In this document: one piece after another, positions 25,827 to 37,479 of the stretch | How positions within the stretch are numbered: the stretch's first letter is position 1 | How the letters are laid out: each line of letters opens with the position of its first letter | Source of the DNA: Pontibacter sp. E15-1 | GTDB lineage: Bacteria; Bacteroidota; Bacteroidia; Cytophagales; Hymenobacteraceae | DNA length: 64,000 bases | Direction of reading: 5' to 3' | Assembly: GCF_022601975.1 (NCBI RefSeq) | Contig: NZ_JAKVIR010000019.1 | Coordinates: 1 to 64,000 of the forward strand | Made by a program: the position numbers and the translations under genes | The notes under the pieces: model-generated | What the model was told of the DNA's origin: nothing | Databases searched by the model: none | What the model saw: the letters and a program-made list of their open reading frames with translations, nothing else

Positions 25827-27155
25827 TTAAAGCTCTTCCTCTACAAAGTCTTCGTAGTAGTCAAGGCCCAGGTGCGTAATCAGGTCCTCTCCCATCATGT
25901 GGCGAAGCGTGTTCTGCAGTTTAATCAGCTGCTTAAAGATGTCATGCTCCGGACGAAGGCCTTCTGCCGTTTGTGGCGACTTGTAGTAGAACGACAGCCA
26001 CTCCTGGATTCCGCTCATGCCGGCACGCTGTGCCAGGTCAGTAAACAGGGCCAGGTCCAGCACGATTGGTGCTGCCAGAATAGAATCACGGCACAGGAAG
26101 TTGATCTTGATCTGCATCTTGTAACCGAGCCAGCCGAAGATGTCGATGTTGTCCCAGCTCTCTTTGTTGTCACCGTGAGGAGGGTAATAGTTGATGCGTA
26201 CTTTGTGGTAGAGATCACCGTAAAGCTCCGGGTTGTCGTCTGGGTGCAGGATATCTTCCAGTACCCCCAGTTTGGAAACTTCCTTGGTTTTAAAGTTATC
26301 CGGATCGTCGAGGACCAGGCCGTCGCGGTTGCCCAGGATGTTGGACGAGAACCAGCCGTTGATGCCCAGCGCACGCGCTTGGAGGCCTGGAGCCACGATG
26401 GTTTTCATCAGCGTCTGGCCTGTTTTGAAGTCTTTACCGGAAATGGCTACGCCGTTCTCTTTGGCAAGCTCTACGATAGCGGGTATGTCAACTGTCAGGT
26501 TCGGCGCACCATTGGCGAAAGGTACACCCAGTTTCACAGCAGCATAGGCATAAATCATGCTAGGCGCAATGCGTGGATCATTGTTGCGAAGGCCCTCTTC
26601 AAATGCAGCTACGGTTCTGTGCACATCGCTTATTTCCGTATATACTTCCGTAGATCCGCACCACACGATCACCAGGCGGTCGCAACCGTTCACTTCCTTG
26701 AAGTTGCGCATGTCTTCCATCAGCGCTTCGGCCAGTTCATACTTGGTTGCTGCTAATTTCACGTTAGTACCATCTAGGTTGCGGGCATAGGATTTATCGA
26801 AAACCGCTTTCATCGGCTTTATAGCTTCCAGCTCCGGCTTGATGGAATGCAGCAGCATCGGTTCCAGCACCTTGGCGTTTGCAGCGGCTTCAAACACATT
26901 GTCTTCATACACGTCCCAGCCACCAAAAACGATATCGTTCAGGTTTGCCAGCGGCACAAAATCCTTGATCAGCGGGTTGCGGTTTTCTGTACGCTTGCCC
27001 AGACGGATGTTGCCCATCTGCGACAGTGAACCAATTGGCTGGGAGAACCCTCTACGGATAGCCTCCACACCTGCTATAAACGTGGTAGCAACTGCCCCTA
27101 AACCCGGTAGCAGGATACCTAAACGCCCTTCGGCTGGTTTTACTTGATATTCCAT
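25827..27155 (-). CDS. ino1: inositol-3-phosphate synthase
   Basis: This 442-residue cytoplasmic enzyme converts glucose-6-phosphate to myo-inositol-3-phosphate through an NAD-dependent oxidation, aldol closure and reduction. The NAD-binding start is seen in LLPGLGAVATTFIAGVEAIR; other family motifs are SGKDFKTGQTLMKT, ARALGINGWFSSNILGNRDG and the lysine-containing FKTKEVSK. It is the first of the headgroup genes, 40 bp after the ceramide reductase gene. Free-living bacteria outside Actinobacteria and Bacteroidota often lack it, so its presence here marks inositol-lipid synthesis. Confidence 0.95.
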   Translation of the reverse strand: MEYQVKPAEGRLGILLPGLGAVATTFIAGVEAIRRGFSQPIGSLSQMGNIRLGKRTENRNPLIKDFVPLANLNDIVFGGWDVYEDNVFEAAANAKVLEPMLLHSIKPELEAIKPMKAVFDKSYARNLDGTNVKLAATKYELAEALMEDMRNFKEVNGCDRLVIVWCGSTEVYTEISDVHRTVAAFEEGLRNNDPRIAPSMIYAYAAVKLGVPFANGAPNLTVDIPAIVELAKENGVAISGKDFKTGQTLMKTIVAPGLQARALGINGWFSSNILGNRDGLVLDDPDNFKTKEVSKLGVLEDILHPDDNPELYGDLYHKVRINYYPPHGDNKESWDNIDIFGWLGYKMQIKINFLCRDSILAAPIVLDLALFTDLAQRAGMSGIQEWLSFYYKSPQTAEGLRPEHDIFKQLIKLQNTLRHMMGEDLITHLGLDYYEDFVEEEL

Positions 27156-27195
27156 TTTATTTACTTGTATCTAAAACTGTTTTATATTTTTAAAC

Positions 27196-28184
27196 TTAAA
27201 GCCAATTATGTTCTTTGTACCATTTTAAGGTCAGCGCCAGGCCATGCTCCAGGTCATATTCCGGTACAAAGCCCAAGTCATTTTTAATCTTATTGATGCT
27301 GCAGTTCCAGTTTTCAGCAGTCAGTTCATTCAGCTTTTCTTTGTTGAGCGCAGGTGTTTTACTGCTGGCCGTATAAGCTGCTTCCAGCAGGCTGGCCACT
27401 ACAGTCATCATACCGATTGGAATATGAAACCTGACCGACTTTTTCCCGAGTACACGCTTTGTTATACTTGCCAGGGCATAACGGTCGTAGCTGTTGCCAT
27501 CCGAAACATTGTAGCTGGCGTGATTTATACTTGCCTCCAATGCCAGCATCACCGCCTTTGCCAGGTCTTTTACATACACAAAGCTTAGCCACTGCGGCTT
27601 ACGGCTGATGTAAGGTTCTACCCCCAGGTTCAGGGTCTTCAGGATGATGAAAATATCTTTTTCCCGGGGGCCGTACACCGCTGTGGGGCGAAGGATAGCC
27701 AGTGGCAGGCTTTTTAACTCCGACAGGTATTGTTCTGCCAGTAGTTTGCTCCTGCCATAAGCCGTTACCGGCTGTGCCCTGCTTTGCTCACAGATTGGCT
27801 TGGCGTCCGTATAACTCACCGGTCCCAGTGCTGCCAGGCTGCTGATGAACACAAACTTCTTCAGCCGGATATTTGCTTTTGTAGCCGCCAAGGCCAAATT
27901 CTGGGTATAGGTAGCGTTTACTTTGTTGTATTCCTGCGCTGTTTTGGCTTTGGTTATGCCCGCAGCATGAATGATGTAGTGGTACTGCTTCTCTTCCAGT
28001 TCCCTGACTAAAGCGCCTATATCGTTAAAGTCGAGCGCGGTATACTTAATATCGAAAGACACCAGATGGGCTACCTCACTGGAAGGACGCACGGCGGCGT
28101 ATACCTCCAGCCCTGCCTGCACCGCAGCTTCCACCAGATGATAGCCTACAAACCCGCTTGCCCCTGTTATCAGTACCCGTTCCT

Positions 28185-28188
<4 letters not shown>
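27196..28188 (-). CDS. cerR: NAD-dependent epimerase/dehydratase-type reductase, candidate ceramide reductase
   Basis: This is a 330-residue extended SDR. The Rossmann motif TGASGFVGYHLVEAA is at residues about 7-21, and the catalytic YxxxK appears as AYGRSKLLAEQYL. Its start overlaps the stop of the acyltransferase gene by four bases (ATGA), and the serine palmitoyltransferase gene is two genes upstream. In Caulobacter an enzyme of this type (CerR) reduces 3-ketoceramide in the bacterial ceramide pathway. The same order of genes supports that role here. From sequence alone it could be any extended SDR. Confidence 0.8.
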
Positions 28189-30654
<2,466 letters not shown>

Positions 30655-30766
30655 CTAAAAGAACTTATAGTGATTTGGCTACCCATTATCATACACACGA
30701 ATAACAAAGCATTTCTTCAATCTTTTAAACTAAAAGTGTATTTTGGTCTAAAAAAGCAGAAAAAAA

Positions 30767-31357
30767 TTAGGCTTTGAGTCCTCTCAACAAAAGATTAGTT
30801 AGAATATCTATTCTGCTTTCTAAGTCTGCATACCTGTCTTCTATAATTAACCCAACCTTCAAACCACGCAAGGCACAGGTCATCGAAAAGGCAATAGCAT
30901 CAACGTCATCCACTGTATAACCGGCAAATTCTCCTTTCTCAAGTCCTAAAATAAGGATATTGCGCACTGTGTTAATCTCCTTTCTTTGATATTGTCGGCT
31001 CAAGCCTACTAACCTTGGTATATTAGCCGAGATTTCGCGGAGCACTATTTTCCCGAGGATCGTTCTATTCTGCAACAGCTTAAAATTAGTAAGGCCGAAA
31101 ACTATTAGCTTCTCTTCAGCAGTGTGCACCCTTCCCACTTCCTCTTGCAGGGCTCGAAACATTTCGTCCATCTCGTTGGTTACTACTTCGTCAAAGATTT
31201 CATCTTTGCTCTTATAGTAGTAGTAGAGCGTACTTTTACCCTTTCCTGCCGCTTTAGCAATATCCTCCATCGTGGTTTTACCCCATCCATAATGGATGAA
31301 AAGCTTCTTAGCCTCAGCCAGGATTTCGGCCTTTATGCTTTCATCTTTTCCGCTCAA
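30767..31357 (-). CDS. TetR/AcrR family transcriptional regulator
   Basis: This is a 196-residue regulator. The N-terminal helix-turn-helix is at about residues 8-55 (TMEDIAKAAGKGKSTLYYYY), typical of TetR proteins; the C-terminal part (VRNILILGLEKGEFAGYTVD) is a TetR ligand domain. The frame has no good ATG and seems to start at TTG 31357. It lies on the same strand 240 bp upstream of the serine palmitoyltransferase gene and may sense a lipid or acyl-CoA and control the operon; this is inferred from position only. Confidence 0.85.
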   Translation of the reverse strand: MSGKDESIKAEILAEAKKLFIHYGWGKTTMEDIAKAAGKGKSTLYYYYKSKDEIFDEVVTNEMDEMFRALQEEVGRVHTAEEKLIVFGLTNFKLLQNRTILGKIVLREISANIPRLVGLSRQYQRKEINTVRNILILGLEKGEFAGYTVDDVDAIAFSMTCALRGLKVGLIIEDRYADLESRIDILTNLLLRGLKA

Positions 31358-31484
31358 ACTGTATAGACTAAATTCGTTTTATGGTCCAAAGGTAAGCAAA
31401 AAATTAACACTCCAACTATTATTAAAGGGTATTTGTGAAGTATACTACATTATATCTTCTTATAATAAGTATTTCACGGACTCA

Positions 31485-31785
31485 TCAGTTGGAGCTCTCA
31501 CCCAAATGAACTTCTACTCTGATTGTCTTTAGGCCGCTGAGGCCTTGTAGTTCCTCCAACTCAAGATATTCAACCTCCCCCGTCAGGTAATGCAGCTTCT
31601 GCAAGTAAGTAATGTATCTGCTATATTCCTTCCCAACCTCAGCGCCGGAATACAAGATAGCGTATTTGCCAGGTTATGTGAGGCGCTCGCCCGTACCCTT
31701 GATATGCGCCCTATCAATTCGTTTATTCACCAATTGATACCGTGTGTTATAGGCACCTTCCACGTCAAATCGCTCACCTTCTAAA
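31485..31785 (-). pseudogene. decayed C-terminal fragment of an unassigned protein
   Basis: A long minus-strand frame without a start reads EGERFDVEGAYNTRYQLVNK, then RIDRAHIKGTGERLT, one TAA stop, and then PGKYAILYSGAEVGKEYSRY through VEYLELEELQGLSGLKTIRV to a TGA at 31485. It is clearly protein-like with regular codon use, but lacks its N-terminus and has an internal stop. I do not assign a family; the sequence resembles the tail of a sensor-type protein. Confidence 0.45.
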
Positions 31786-31790
31786 GTTTA

Positions 31791-32171
31791 TTAGCCCACA
31801 GTTAGCCGCCTGATCAAGTTATCCAGAATTTCCTGCGTATAACCAATGCTTCTGGTATACTCCAGGCATAACTTATACTCCCTTTCTTCCACTTTGCCAT
31901 CCTGCAGGACCATCATGATGAGGGCCTGGAGCTCGAGATGTTTATGCAGCCCTAGTTCTGGAACGATGAAAGCAAGGGAGGATAAGTTTTCAGCAATAGG
32001 AAGGGTGTCCTCCTGTGTCAGCCCTAGTTGTTCTCCTACCGTCAATAAGAAATCGCTTTCCGCATCATCTACATACTTATCAGCGACGGCTATTAGTACA
32101 AGATTCTGGAAAAAGGCAAGTTTCTTCTCCTTGGAATTTAGAAAGTTATTTACTATTGGTTTTGTATTCAT
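31791..32171 (-). CDS. TerB-like small protein
   Basis: This is a 126-residue acidic helical protein. FFQNLVLIAVADKYVDDAES, GLTQEDTLPIAENL and VLQDGKVEEREYKLCLEYTR resemble the TerB/DUF533-like helical fold with its Asp/Glu pairs in loops (ADKYVDDAE, QDGKVEERE), which may bind metal. The function of such small TerB-like proteins outside tellurite clusters is unknown. No ter genes are near. It lies 51 bp upstream (in transcription order, after) an 87-residue gene on the same strand. Confidence 0.65.
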   Translation of the reverse strand: MNTKPIVNNFLNSKEKKLAFFQNLVLIAVADKYVDDAESDFLLTVGEQLGLTQEDTLPIAENLSSLAFIVPELGLHKHLELQALIMMVLQDGKVEEREYKLCLEYTRSIGYTQEILDNLIRRLTVG

Positions 32172-32221
32172 TTCTATTCGATTTAAATTATTGGATTACT
32201 AATGAGGCGCTTACCCATTAT

Positions 32222-32485
32222 CTAGGCAGCTCTTCTCTTAATGTGCTTCAGAATCAGGTGTATAAGATCCGACACGGTCAGATTAAGTGAGATATCCACC
32301 TCCTCCATTTCCACGTTATACCGCCATTCCACCGTATTCAGTAGCCAGTTTACATCCTGAATTGTTATAGGGAGCTCCCTTAACGTGCTATTGCGTGCGT
32401 GCCTAAAGTCCTGTGAGAGGTGCCATTCGGGTTTTAGAATGTGATAAATGCCCTCTGGTGTTCTTGATAAATTCGAGTGACGCAT
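32222..32485 (-). CDS. hypothetical protein, 87 aa
   Basis: This is a small ATG-started frame. The C-terminal half (LLNTVEWRYNVEMEEVDISL followed by NLTVSDLIHLI) faintly resembles the later helices of acyl carrier-like proteins, but no DSL serine for phosphopantetheine is present. It is followed 50 bp later by the TerB-like gene on the same strand. No function is assigned. Confidence 0.5.
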   Translation of the reverse strand: MRHSNLSRTPEGIYHILKPEWHLSQDFRHARNSTLRELPITIQDVNWLLNTVEWRYNVEMEEVDISLNLTVSDLIHLILKHIKRRAA

Positions 32486-32542
32486 AATACTTTAAAACTA
32501 ATTCTTTCTTTATTGGCTTGTTAACTACATATAGGCTGTAAC

Positions 32543-32750
32543 CTATATTTTACCAGTCACAAGAGCGATACCCGTACCACTAAGTGGCTCGAACGAAATA
32601 CCCATGTACTGGCAGAAATCCTGCAAGGTCAGTTGGCGTCCATTTTCGGGCATTGGCTTGTTATCCCCAGTTTCGTATATGGCGGCTTCACCTTAAGCAC
32701 ATCGTCGCGGGCTATCAGCGCTTCCTTATTACAGCAAAACTTATACTTGC
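32543..32750 (-). pseudogene. small frameshifted gene remnant after the MFS gene
   Basis: Minus-strand reading gives KYKFCCNKEALIARDDVLKV and KPPYTKLG; after a one-base frame change near 32662 it continues DNKPMPENGRQLTLQDFCQY, then MGISFEPLSGTGIALVTGKI and a TAG at 32543. The joined product would be about 70 residues. A single missing G would explain the break. Family unknown. Confidence 0.4.
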
Positions 32751-34328
32751 TTAGCCTGTAACAGCAGGTACCCCTACAATGCTGCGCCACTTCTTACGCC
32801 AGTTGACTAGTCGGCGGCGGTTCATTTTGCCAAACCGGAAAAGCAATACCGCCAGCATGATCCATAAGCCTGCCATGACCACATAGCCCAGCATCTCCTG
32901 AGCCGTGACCAGCACGGCCTGTGGCATCACTGCACCGTAGAGACCCAATGAACCACCCGAAGTAGCGGCACGCGCCATGACGGCAGTATTGGTTACGTCC
33001 ATGTGCTGGGCAAGCTGCTGCAGGTTCTCTACCTGCCCCTGGTACATGCCATAGGAAATGAGTGCCGAGAAAAAGGCAGGCCCCAGAAAGGAGCGGACTA
33101 CCACCAGTACGGCGGCCGAAGAAAGCATCTCCATCATCTGCAACCCAACTGCGTTATAAACCCCCAGCCCCGCAAACAGCACCACCATGCCAAAGCCCCT
33201 GAGAGCTGATGCCATGTAAAAGTCATGCATGCCTGCGCCCGGGTTTACTTTGGTATAGAGCATCAAATACCCCAAGATAAAGGCCCCAAACCCAATCAGG
33301 ATTAAACCTTTATGGTTGTGTTCGTACTTGTTCCAGAAAAAAAGCAGCAGGCCTCCAACTACCACACCTGGTATCATCCAGAGGTTAAGTATAGCATTAG
33401 TTTGGGCACTATACTTGAGTATACCTGAAGTGAGTGCACTTTGAATAGAACCTGCCGCCAGGAACAGCCCCGTCAGAAAGACCATCACAAGACTGGCCCA
33501 TACATTCCGGATCTTAAGCATGCGCAGGTCCAGGTAAGGCTGTTCAACAGTGAATTGCCGTCTTACGAAGAGCAGCAACGTAATCACAAAACCGATGGTA
33601 GCGCCTTGTATATAAACCGAACTGAAGTAATCTTCCACCCTCGCAAAGACCAGCACATAGTTTAGCAGCATCAGCGATGTCGTCACCAAAAAGAAGCTTA
33701 GCAGATCCAATCCTTTTAAGGGAGCATAGGGCATTGTCCGGTCGTTGTGGTAGCAGATGACCACCAGCAGCAAACTAACCAGCAGCCCCGGCATCATAAA
33801 ATAATAAGCATACTCCCAGCCAAAGGTATAAGACAGTTCCGCTGAGAAATAGGCTCCCAATTGCCCCAGGACAATGCTTATTGGGTAGAAAACCGCATAG
33901 AAACGCCCACGGTTACCATCCGGGCTGATCATCATCATGATCGGGATGATCACCTCCATCAACGTGAACATCTTCAGGGAGCCCATCACCAGGTTGCTAA
34001 CTATAAGCACCACCGGAGAAGTCGTCAGGGCGCAGACCACCGACAGCAGCAGCATGCCGCTTAATGTAATCAACAGAATGGTGCGCCCTTTTAAAAAGCT
34101 CTTGATCTTAATCAGAAACGGGAAGACCACCATCATACCTATAGCAGAAGCATAGTTGGCCATCATCATATACTCGGTCATCGAGCCAAGTCCGCTGACC
34201 ATGTCGTTGATGTTGGCGGTATAGAGGCCGTTGGAGGTAAGCGCTGTAATCGTGAGCACCAGGATCACCAGCAGCCCCACCGGCTTTGGTACCCAATCGT
34301 TAAAAAGTCCTTTGCGTACTTCTGACAT
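32751..34328 (-). CDS. MFS drug exporter, EmrB-like (efflux system 1)
   Basis: This is a 525-residue major facilitator with about 14 hydrophobic segments, as in the DHA2/EmrB group. It begins with the cytoplasmic stretch SEVRKGLFNDWVPKPVGLL and has a conserved-looking loop IMMMISPDGNRGRFYAVFYP. With the adaptor gene directly upstream (1 bp) and a TolC-type gene before that, it forms a tripartite pump that would export drugs or acids across both membranes. It is paralogous to the product at 37972-39564, whose N-terminus reads SDYNRGLFKDWVPKPLQLL. Substrate unknown; expression is likely controlled by the MarR gene at the head of the cluster. Confidence 0.9.
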   Translation of the reverse strand: MSEVRKGLFNDWVPKPVGLLVILVLTITALTSNGLYTANINDMVSGLGSMTEYMMMANYASAIGMMVVFPFLIKIKSFLKGRTILLITLSGMLLLSVVCALTTSPVVLIVSNLVMGSLKMFTLMEVIIPIMMMISPDGNRGRFYAVFYPISIVLGQLGAYFSAELSYTFGWEYAYYFMMPGLLVSLLLVVICYHNDRTMPYAPLKGLDLLSFFLVTTSLMLLNYVLVFARVEDYFSSVYIQGATIGFVITLLLFVRRQFTVEQPYLDLRMLKIRNVWASLVMVFLTGLFLAAGSIQSALTSGILKYSAQTNAILNLWMIPGVVVGGLLLFFWNKYEHNHKGLILIGFGAFILGYLMLYTKVNPGAGMHDFYMASALRGFGMVVLFAGLGVYNAVGLQMMEMLSSAAVLVVVRSFLGPAFFSALISYGMYQGQVENLQQLAQHMDVTNTAVMARAATSGGSLGLYGAVMPQAVLVTAQEMLGYVVMAGLWIMLAVLLFRFGKMNRRRLVNWRKKWRSIVGVPAVTG

Positions 34329-34329
34329 C

Positions 34330-35406
34330 TTATAAAATTGCTTTCACCTCTACGTTCATACCTGCCCGCAGCTTCTCCAGATCGTCTTTACTATTCGCTT
34401 CTGTAAACTCGATGCGCACCGGGATGCGTTGCTGCACTTTCACGAAGTTACCAGTGGAGTTATCTACCGGAACAGCCGAGTATTTGGCACCTGTGGCCTC
34501 TGATATGGCAGTTATCTTCCCTTTATAAACTTTGCCTTCTATGGCATCCACGGTAATCTCAATGGGCTGGCCGATAGACAAATTCCCTGTCTGTGTCTCC
34601 TTGTAATTGGCTACTACCCACACCTGATCGCTGCGTACAATGCTGGCCAGTGCCTGGCCCGGCTGTATCAACTGGCCTTCCTGCATCGTGCGACGTCCCA
34701 TCACCCCATCATAGGGCGCAGTAATCACCGTGTACTTTAGGTTCAGTTTTGCCATGTCCAGGGCAGCTTCGGCACGCTTGATGTTGGCATCGTTTACCGC
34801 CAGCCTGGAGCTAACTTCTTTGGTCGAAAGCTGCGTGGTCTGCTTTTGGCGCTCCAGCGCAGCCAAACGGGCCTTAGCAGCATCGTATTCCGTTTTCATC
34901 TGCTCGTATTGCTGGCGTGTCACGGCTTCGTCTTTTAGCAGGCTTTCGTAGCGTTTATAGTTCTGCTCCACGTTCCAGAGCCGAGCTCTTGCTTCGGCAA
35001 TGTTGGCTTCCGATACCGCAATGTTGTTGCTCACGGTGTTTACACTTGAGCTGGTCACGTTTTTATTAGCCTGGGCATCAAGCAACGCGGCTTCAGCCTG
35101 TGCCAGCTGGATGCGGATTTCATTGTCGTTGATGACCACCAGCGTATCGCCCTTCTTAACCGACTGATGCTCTGTAAAGCGTATCTCATCAATGTAGCCA
35201 CCCACCCGGGCGTTGATCGGGTTAATGAATTGCTCTACCTGGGCATCGTTAGTCACCTCGTTCTTGCTGAAATCAAAGTATAAACCGGCTACCCAGATCA
35301 GCCCACCTGCGATGGCCACCAGCAGTAAAAGATTAAGTATAATTTGCCCGGTTTTACGTTTTTTGGGCTTTGTATGCGTCGCGTGTGCGTTTGTATCTTG
35401 TGACAT
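34330..35406 (-). CDS. HlyD/EmrA-family membrane fusion protein (efflux system 1)
   Basis: This is a 358-residue periplasmic adaptor. A short cytoplasmic N-terminus rich in Lys/His leads to one membrane segment (IILNLLLLVAIAGGLIWVAG, about 23-42), then a biotinyl-lipoyl half (VGGYIDEIRFTEHQSVKKGD), an alpha-helical hairpin (about 110-215), the second lipoyl half (VITAPYDGVMGRRTMQEGQL) and a beta-barrel. It links the MFS pump to the TolC-type channel. It lies 1 bp from the MFS gene and 19 bp from the TolC gene, and is paralogous to the adaptor at 39561-40712. Confidence 0.92.
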   Translation of the reverse strand: MSQDTNAHATHTKPKKRKTGQIILNLLLLVAIAGGLIWVAGLYFDFSKNEVTNDAQVEQFINPINARVGGYIDEIRFTEHQSVKKGDTLVVINDNEIRIQLAQAEAALLDAQANKNVTSSSVNTVSNNIAVSEANIAEARARLWNVEQNYKRYESLLKDEAVTRQQYEQMKTEYDAAKARLAALERQKQTTQLSTKEVSSRLAVNDANIKRAEAALDMAKLNLKYTVITAPYDGVMGRRTMQEGQLIQPGQALASIVRSDQVWVVANYKETQTGNLSIGQPIEITVDAIEGKVYKGKITAISEATGAKYSAVPVDNSTGNFVKVQQRIPVRIEFTEANSKDDLEKLRAGMNVEVKAIL

Positions 35407-35425
35407 ATGTGATCTGTAATTTCTA

Positions 35426-36742
35426 TTAAAGGTTTCCGGCTAATCTTTCTAATTGGTAATAAGTATAAATGATGTTGGCATCAGCATTGGCCTTCTGCAG
35501 TTCCGCATCCAGCTTGGCATTGGTGGCATCCAGCATGTCTGCAAGTAGGGCCAGGTTGGCCAGGTATTTTTTTTCCACGATGCGGTAGTTTTCGTTGGCC
35601 AGGCGTACGCCATGCTCAAAGCTCTTGCTTCGCTCTCTGGCCTCGTTGTGCTTTATAAAGGCACTGTTCACTTCATTTTCGAGGTTCTGGCGTTGCAGCG
35701 TCAGGAGTTCCTGCTGCTGCACCTCCTGGGCCTTGGCCACCCCAATGGTATGCTTGGCGTTATAAAGCGATGAAATATTGAAATTTATACCCACACCGGC
35801 ATTCCAGCCCTGCGAGTACATGTCCATCACTGGATTTGAACTGGTTATCGGCCTTATTGTAGAGTTTCCGGCCTGCAGGCTTATCGTTGGCAGTCTGTCG
35901 GCTTTTGCTATCTCCAGGTTCTTTTGGGCAATTTCAGTGTTTACCTGTCCTGCTTTTATATCCGGGAAGTCGTTGAGGGCCTGGGCCAGGTACGTGTCAT
36001 AGTTCTGCACCTGCGGCAGGGTTTGTATAAAGGAAGAATCAGGGACAATGAATGTGCTAGCCGGCACCCCCACAATCTGACCTAACTGCTGGTTGGCAAT
36101 CGTTAGGTTGTTGTTTACCTCCTGCAGCGCCATGTTCAGGTTCGTGATCTGCAGCTCGCTTCGTATCACGTCGTTGCGGGTCAGCATGCCTTCTTTGTAC
36201 AGGTTCTGGATATTCTGAAGGCGCAGCTTTGCCAGGTCAATGTTGCGCTCGTAGGTTTCCCGTTGGTTCAGCAGGCGGTACATATCGGCATAGCGGCCCA
36301 CCAGCAGCAGTTTTATATCGGCCCGGTTCTTCTCAAAAGTAAGCTGGGCCACCTGCTGGTTGAGCGCGGCTGCCTCTATACCCTTGTTAATAGCACCTCC
36401 CTTGAAAATAACCTGGCTGGCCTGCACGGCAAATGAGTTACCAAAATGGGGCATATCCACGCTGGCTACTTCGTTTAGTTTTGTATCCAGGATGCGGGCG
36501 TTACCAATGTAGCTGCCGGTTAAGTTAGCGCTCAGGCTTGGCCTTTTTTGAGTTTTGGCTACTTCCCGGCGCTGGTCCGCTATTTCTATACCTGCCCGCG
36601 AGACCTGCAGCTGCTGGCTGTTCTCTTCAGCCAGTGTAAACAGCTCCTCTATAGTATATACCTTCGGTTCCTGCTGCTGGGCAAAAGAGCCGGAGGCAAG
36701 AATAGAAAGTATAAGGCTCAGAGCGAAAGATTTATAATTCAT
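35426..36742 (-). CDS. TolC-family outer membrane channel (efflux system 1)
   Basis: This is a 438-residue outer membrane efflux protein with a signal peptide (residues 1-21, SGSFAQQ). Two homologous halves of long helices are typical of TolC; family patterns include QTQxRL-like QVAQLTFEKNRADIKLLLVG in the first half and the closing NLALLADMLDATNAKLDAEL in the second. It is the first structural gene after the MarR gene. A perfect 16-bp palindrome sits 12 bp upstream of its start, so its expression is probably under direct repressor control. Confidence 0.9.
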   Translation of the reverse strand: MNYKSFALSLILSILASGSFAQQQEPKVYTIEELFTLAEENSQQLQVSRAGIEIADQRREVAKTQKRPSLSANLTGSYIGNARILDTKLNEVASVDMPHFGNSFAVQASQVIFKGGAINKGIEAAALNQQVAQLTFEKNRADIKLLLVGRYADMYRLLNQRETYERNIDLAKLRLQNIQNLYKEGMLTRNDVIRSELQITNLNMALQEVNNNLTIANQQLGQIVGVPASTFIVPDSSFIQTLPQVQNYDTYLAQALNDFPDIKAGQVNTEIAQKNLEIAKADRLPTISLQAGNSTIRPITSSNPVMDMYSQGWNAGVGINFNISSLYNAKHTIGVAKAQEVQQQELLTLQRQNLENEVNSAFIKHNEARERSKSFEHGVRLANENYRIVEKKYLANLALLADMLDATNAKLDAELQKANADANIIYTYYQLERLAGNL

Positions 36743-36753
36743 AAAGTACTAAA

Positions 36754-36769
36754 CAGTTAAATATTTAAC
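36754..36769. promoter_or_regulatory. palindromic operator candidate for the MarR regulator
   Basis: AGTTAAATATTTAACT is a perfect 16-bp palindrome between the MarR gene and the TolC gene, 12 bp before the TolC start. A related palindrome with the same TTAAA/TTTAA halves lies upstream of the MarR gene (37267-37281). Confidence 0.55.
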
Positions 36770-36786
36770 TAATAGATCAAAAAATT

Positions 36787-37239
36787 TTATTTGTTCTGTT
36801 GCTCGAAATTCAGATAGATCGCCTCAAAAAGAATCAGCCCACTACCGATTAACTCACTTGGTATATTCCGGCCGGCGATCTCAAACATTTCTGTAATCCA
36901 GGGCATGATCAGGTCCTTCATCTCCTGACCTTCATCTGTCAGGGTAATGATTTTATTACGACGATCCTGGCTGTCTTCAGTCCGCTGCACCAGTTTCCGG
37001 CGCACCAAATTATCTAATAAATAGGTTAGACTGGCTTTATCTTTCAGGATGGCATCCGCTATTTCCTGCTGGTTTACGCCATCTTTTCCCCACAGAAATC
37101 GGAGCACCTGCAGCATCTCAAAGGTAATATTGACGTCGTGCTCCTTAAATTTTTGACGCATAAACCCCTTCATAGCCGAGGTCACCTTGGATAACTCGTG
37201 GAGAAAGTTTGCGAAATTTACGGTTGGAGTCTGGGTCAT
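36787..37239 (-). CDS. MarR family transcriptional regulator of efflux system 1
   Basis: This is a 150-residue winged-helix regulator. The DNA-binding part reads LWGKDGVNQQEIADAILKDK then ASLTYLLDNLVRRKLVQRTE, with the wing at DSQDRRNKIITLTDEGQEM. MarR proteins are dimeric repressors released by phenolic or similar ligands. It heads the cluster and is 44 bp from the TolC-type gene. Related AT-rich palindromes occur before both genes, which suggests that it represses itself and the pump. Confidence 0.9.
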   Translation of the reverse strand: MTQTPTVNFANFLHELSKVTSAMKGFMRQKFKEHDVNITFEMLQVLRFLWGKDGVNQQEIADAILKDKASLTYLLDNLVRRKLVQRTEDSQDRRNKIITLTDEGQEMKDLIMPWITEMFEIAGRNIPSELIGSGLILFEAIYLNFEQQNK

Positions 37240-37266
37240 TTTCTAATTTAGGTTGCAAAGTTATAG

Positions 37267-37281
37267 GTTTAATAGTTAAAC
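37267..37281. promoter_or_regulatory. second palindromic operator candidate, upstream of marR
   Basis: GTTTAA and TTAAAC flank the triplet TAG, 28 bp upstream of the MarR start. It shares its half-site with the palindrome at 36754-36769. Confidence 0.45.
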
Positions 37282-37331
37282 AACAAACTAATTTTAAAAA
37301 TTGTTCTTTTTAAGTAAAATATATCTAGTGC

Positions 37332-37448
37332 ATGAATCTGGCAAAGAGGTATGTTGAAGTGGAGGTTGATGCCAAGAGCAACACTTATAGAACCATTAAT
37401 GGAGATACTCTTCTAAAGAGTCAAAATCCCTGTGGAAATGATCGATAA
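37332..37448 (+). CDS. possible small orphan gene, 38 aa
   Basis: An ATG-started frame encodes MNLAKRYVEVEVDAKSNTYR and then TINGDTLLKSQNPCGNDR. It is followed 32 bp later by a very strong plus-strand terminator that no other gene explains. No family is recognised. It may be a small protein, a fragment of a larger lost gene, or part of a small RNA transcript. Confidence 0.3.
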   Translation: MNLAKRYVEVEVDAKSNTYRTINGDTLLKSQNPCGNDR

Positions 37449-37479
37449 TTCCATCCTTTGGTCTACACAATAAAGCTTA

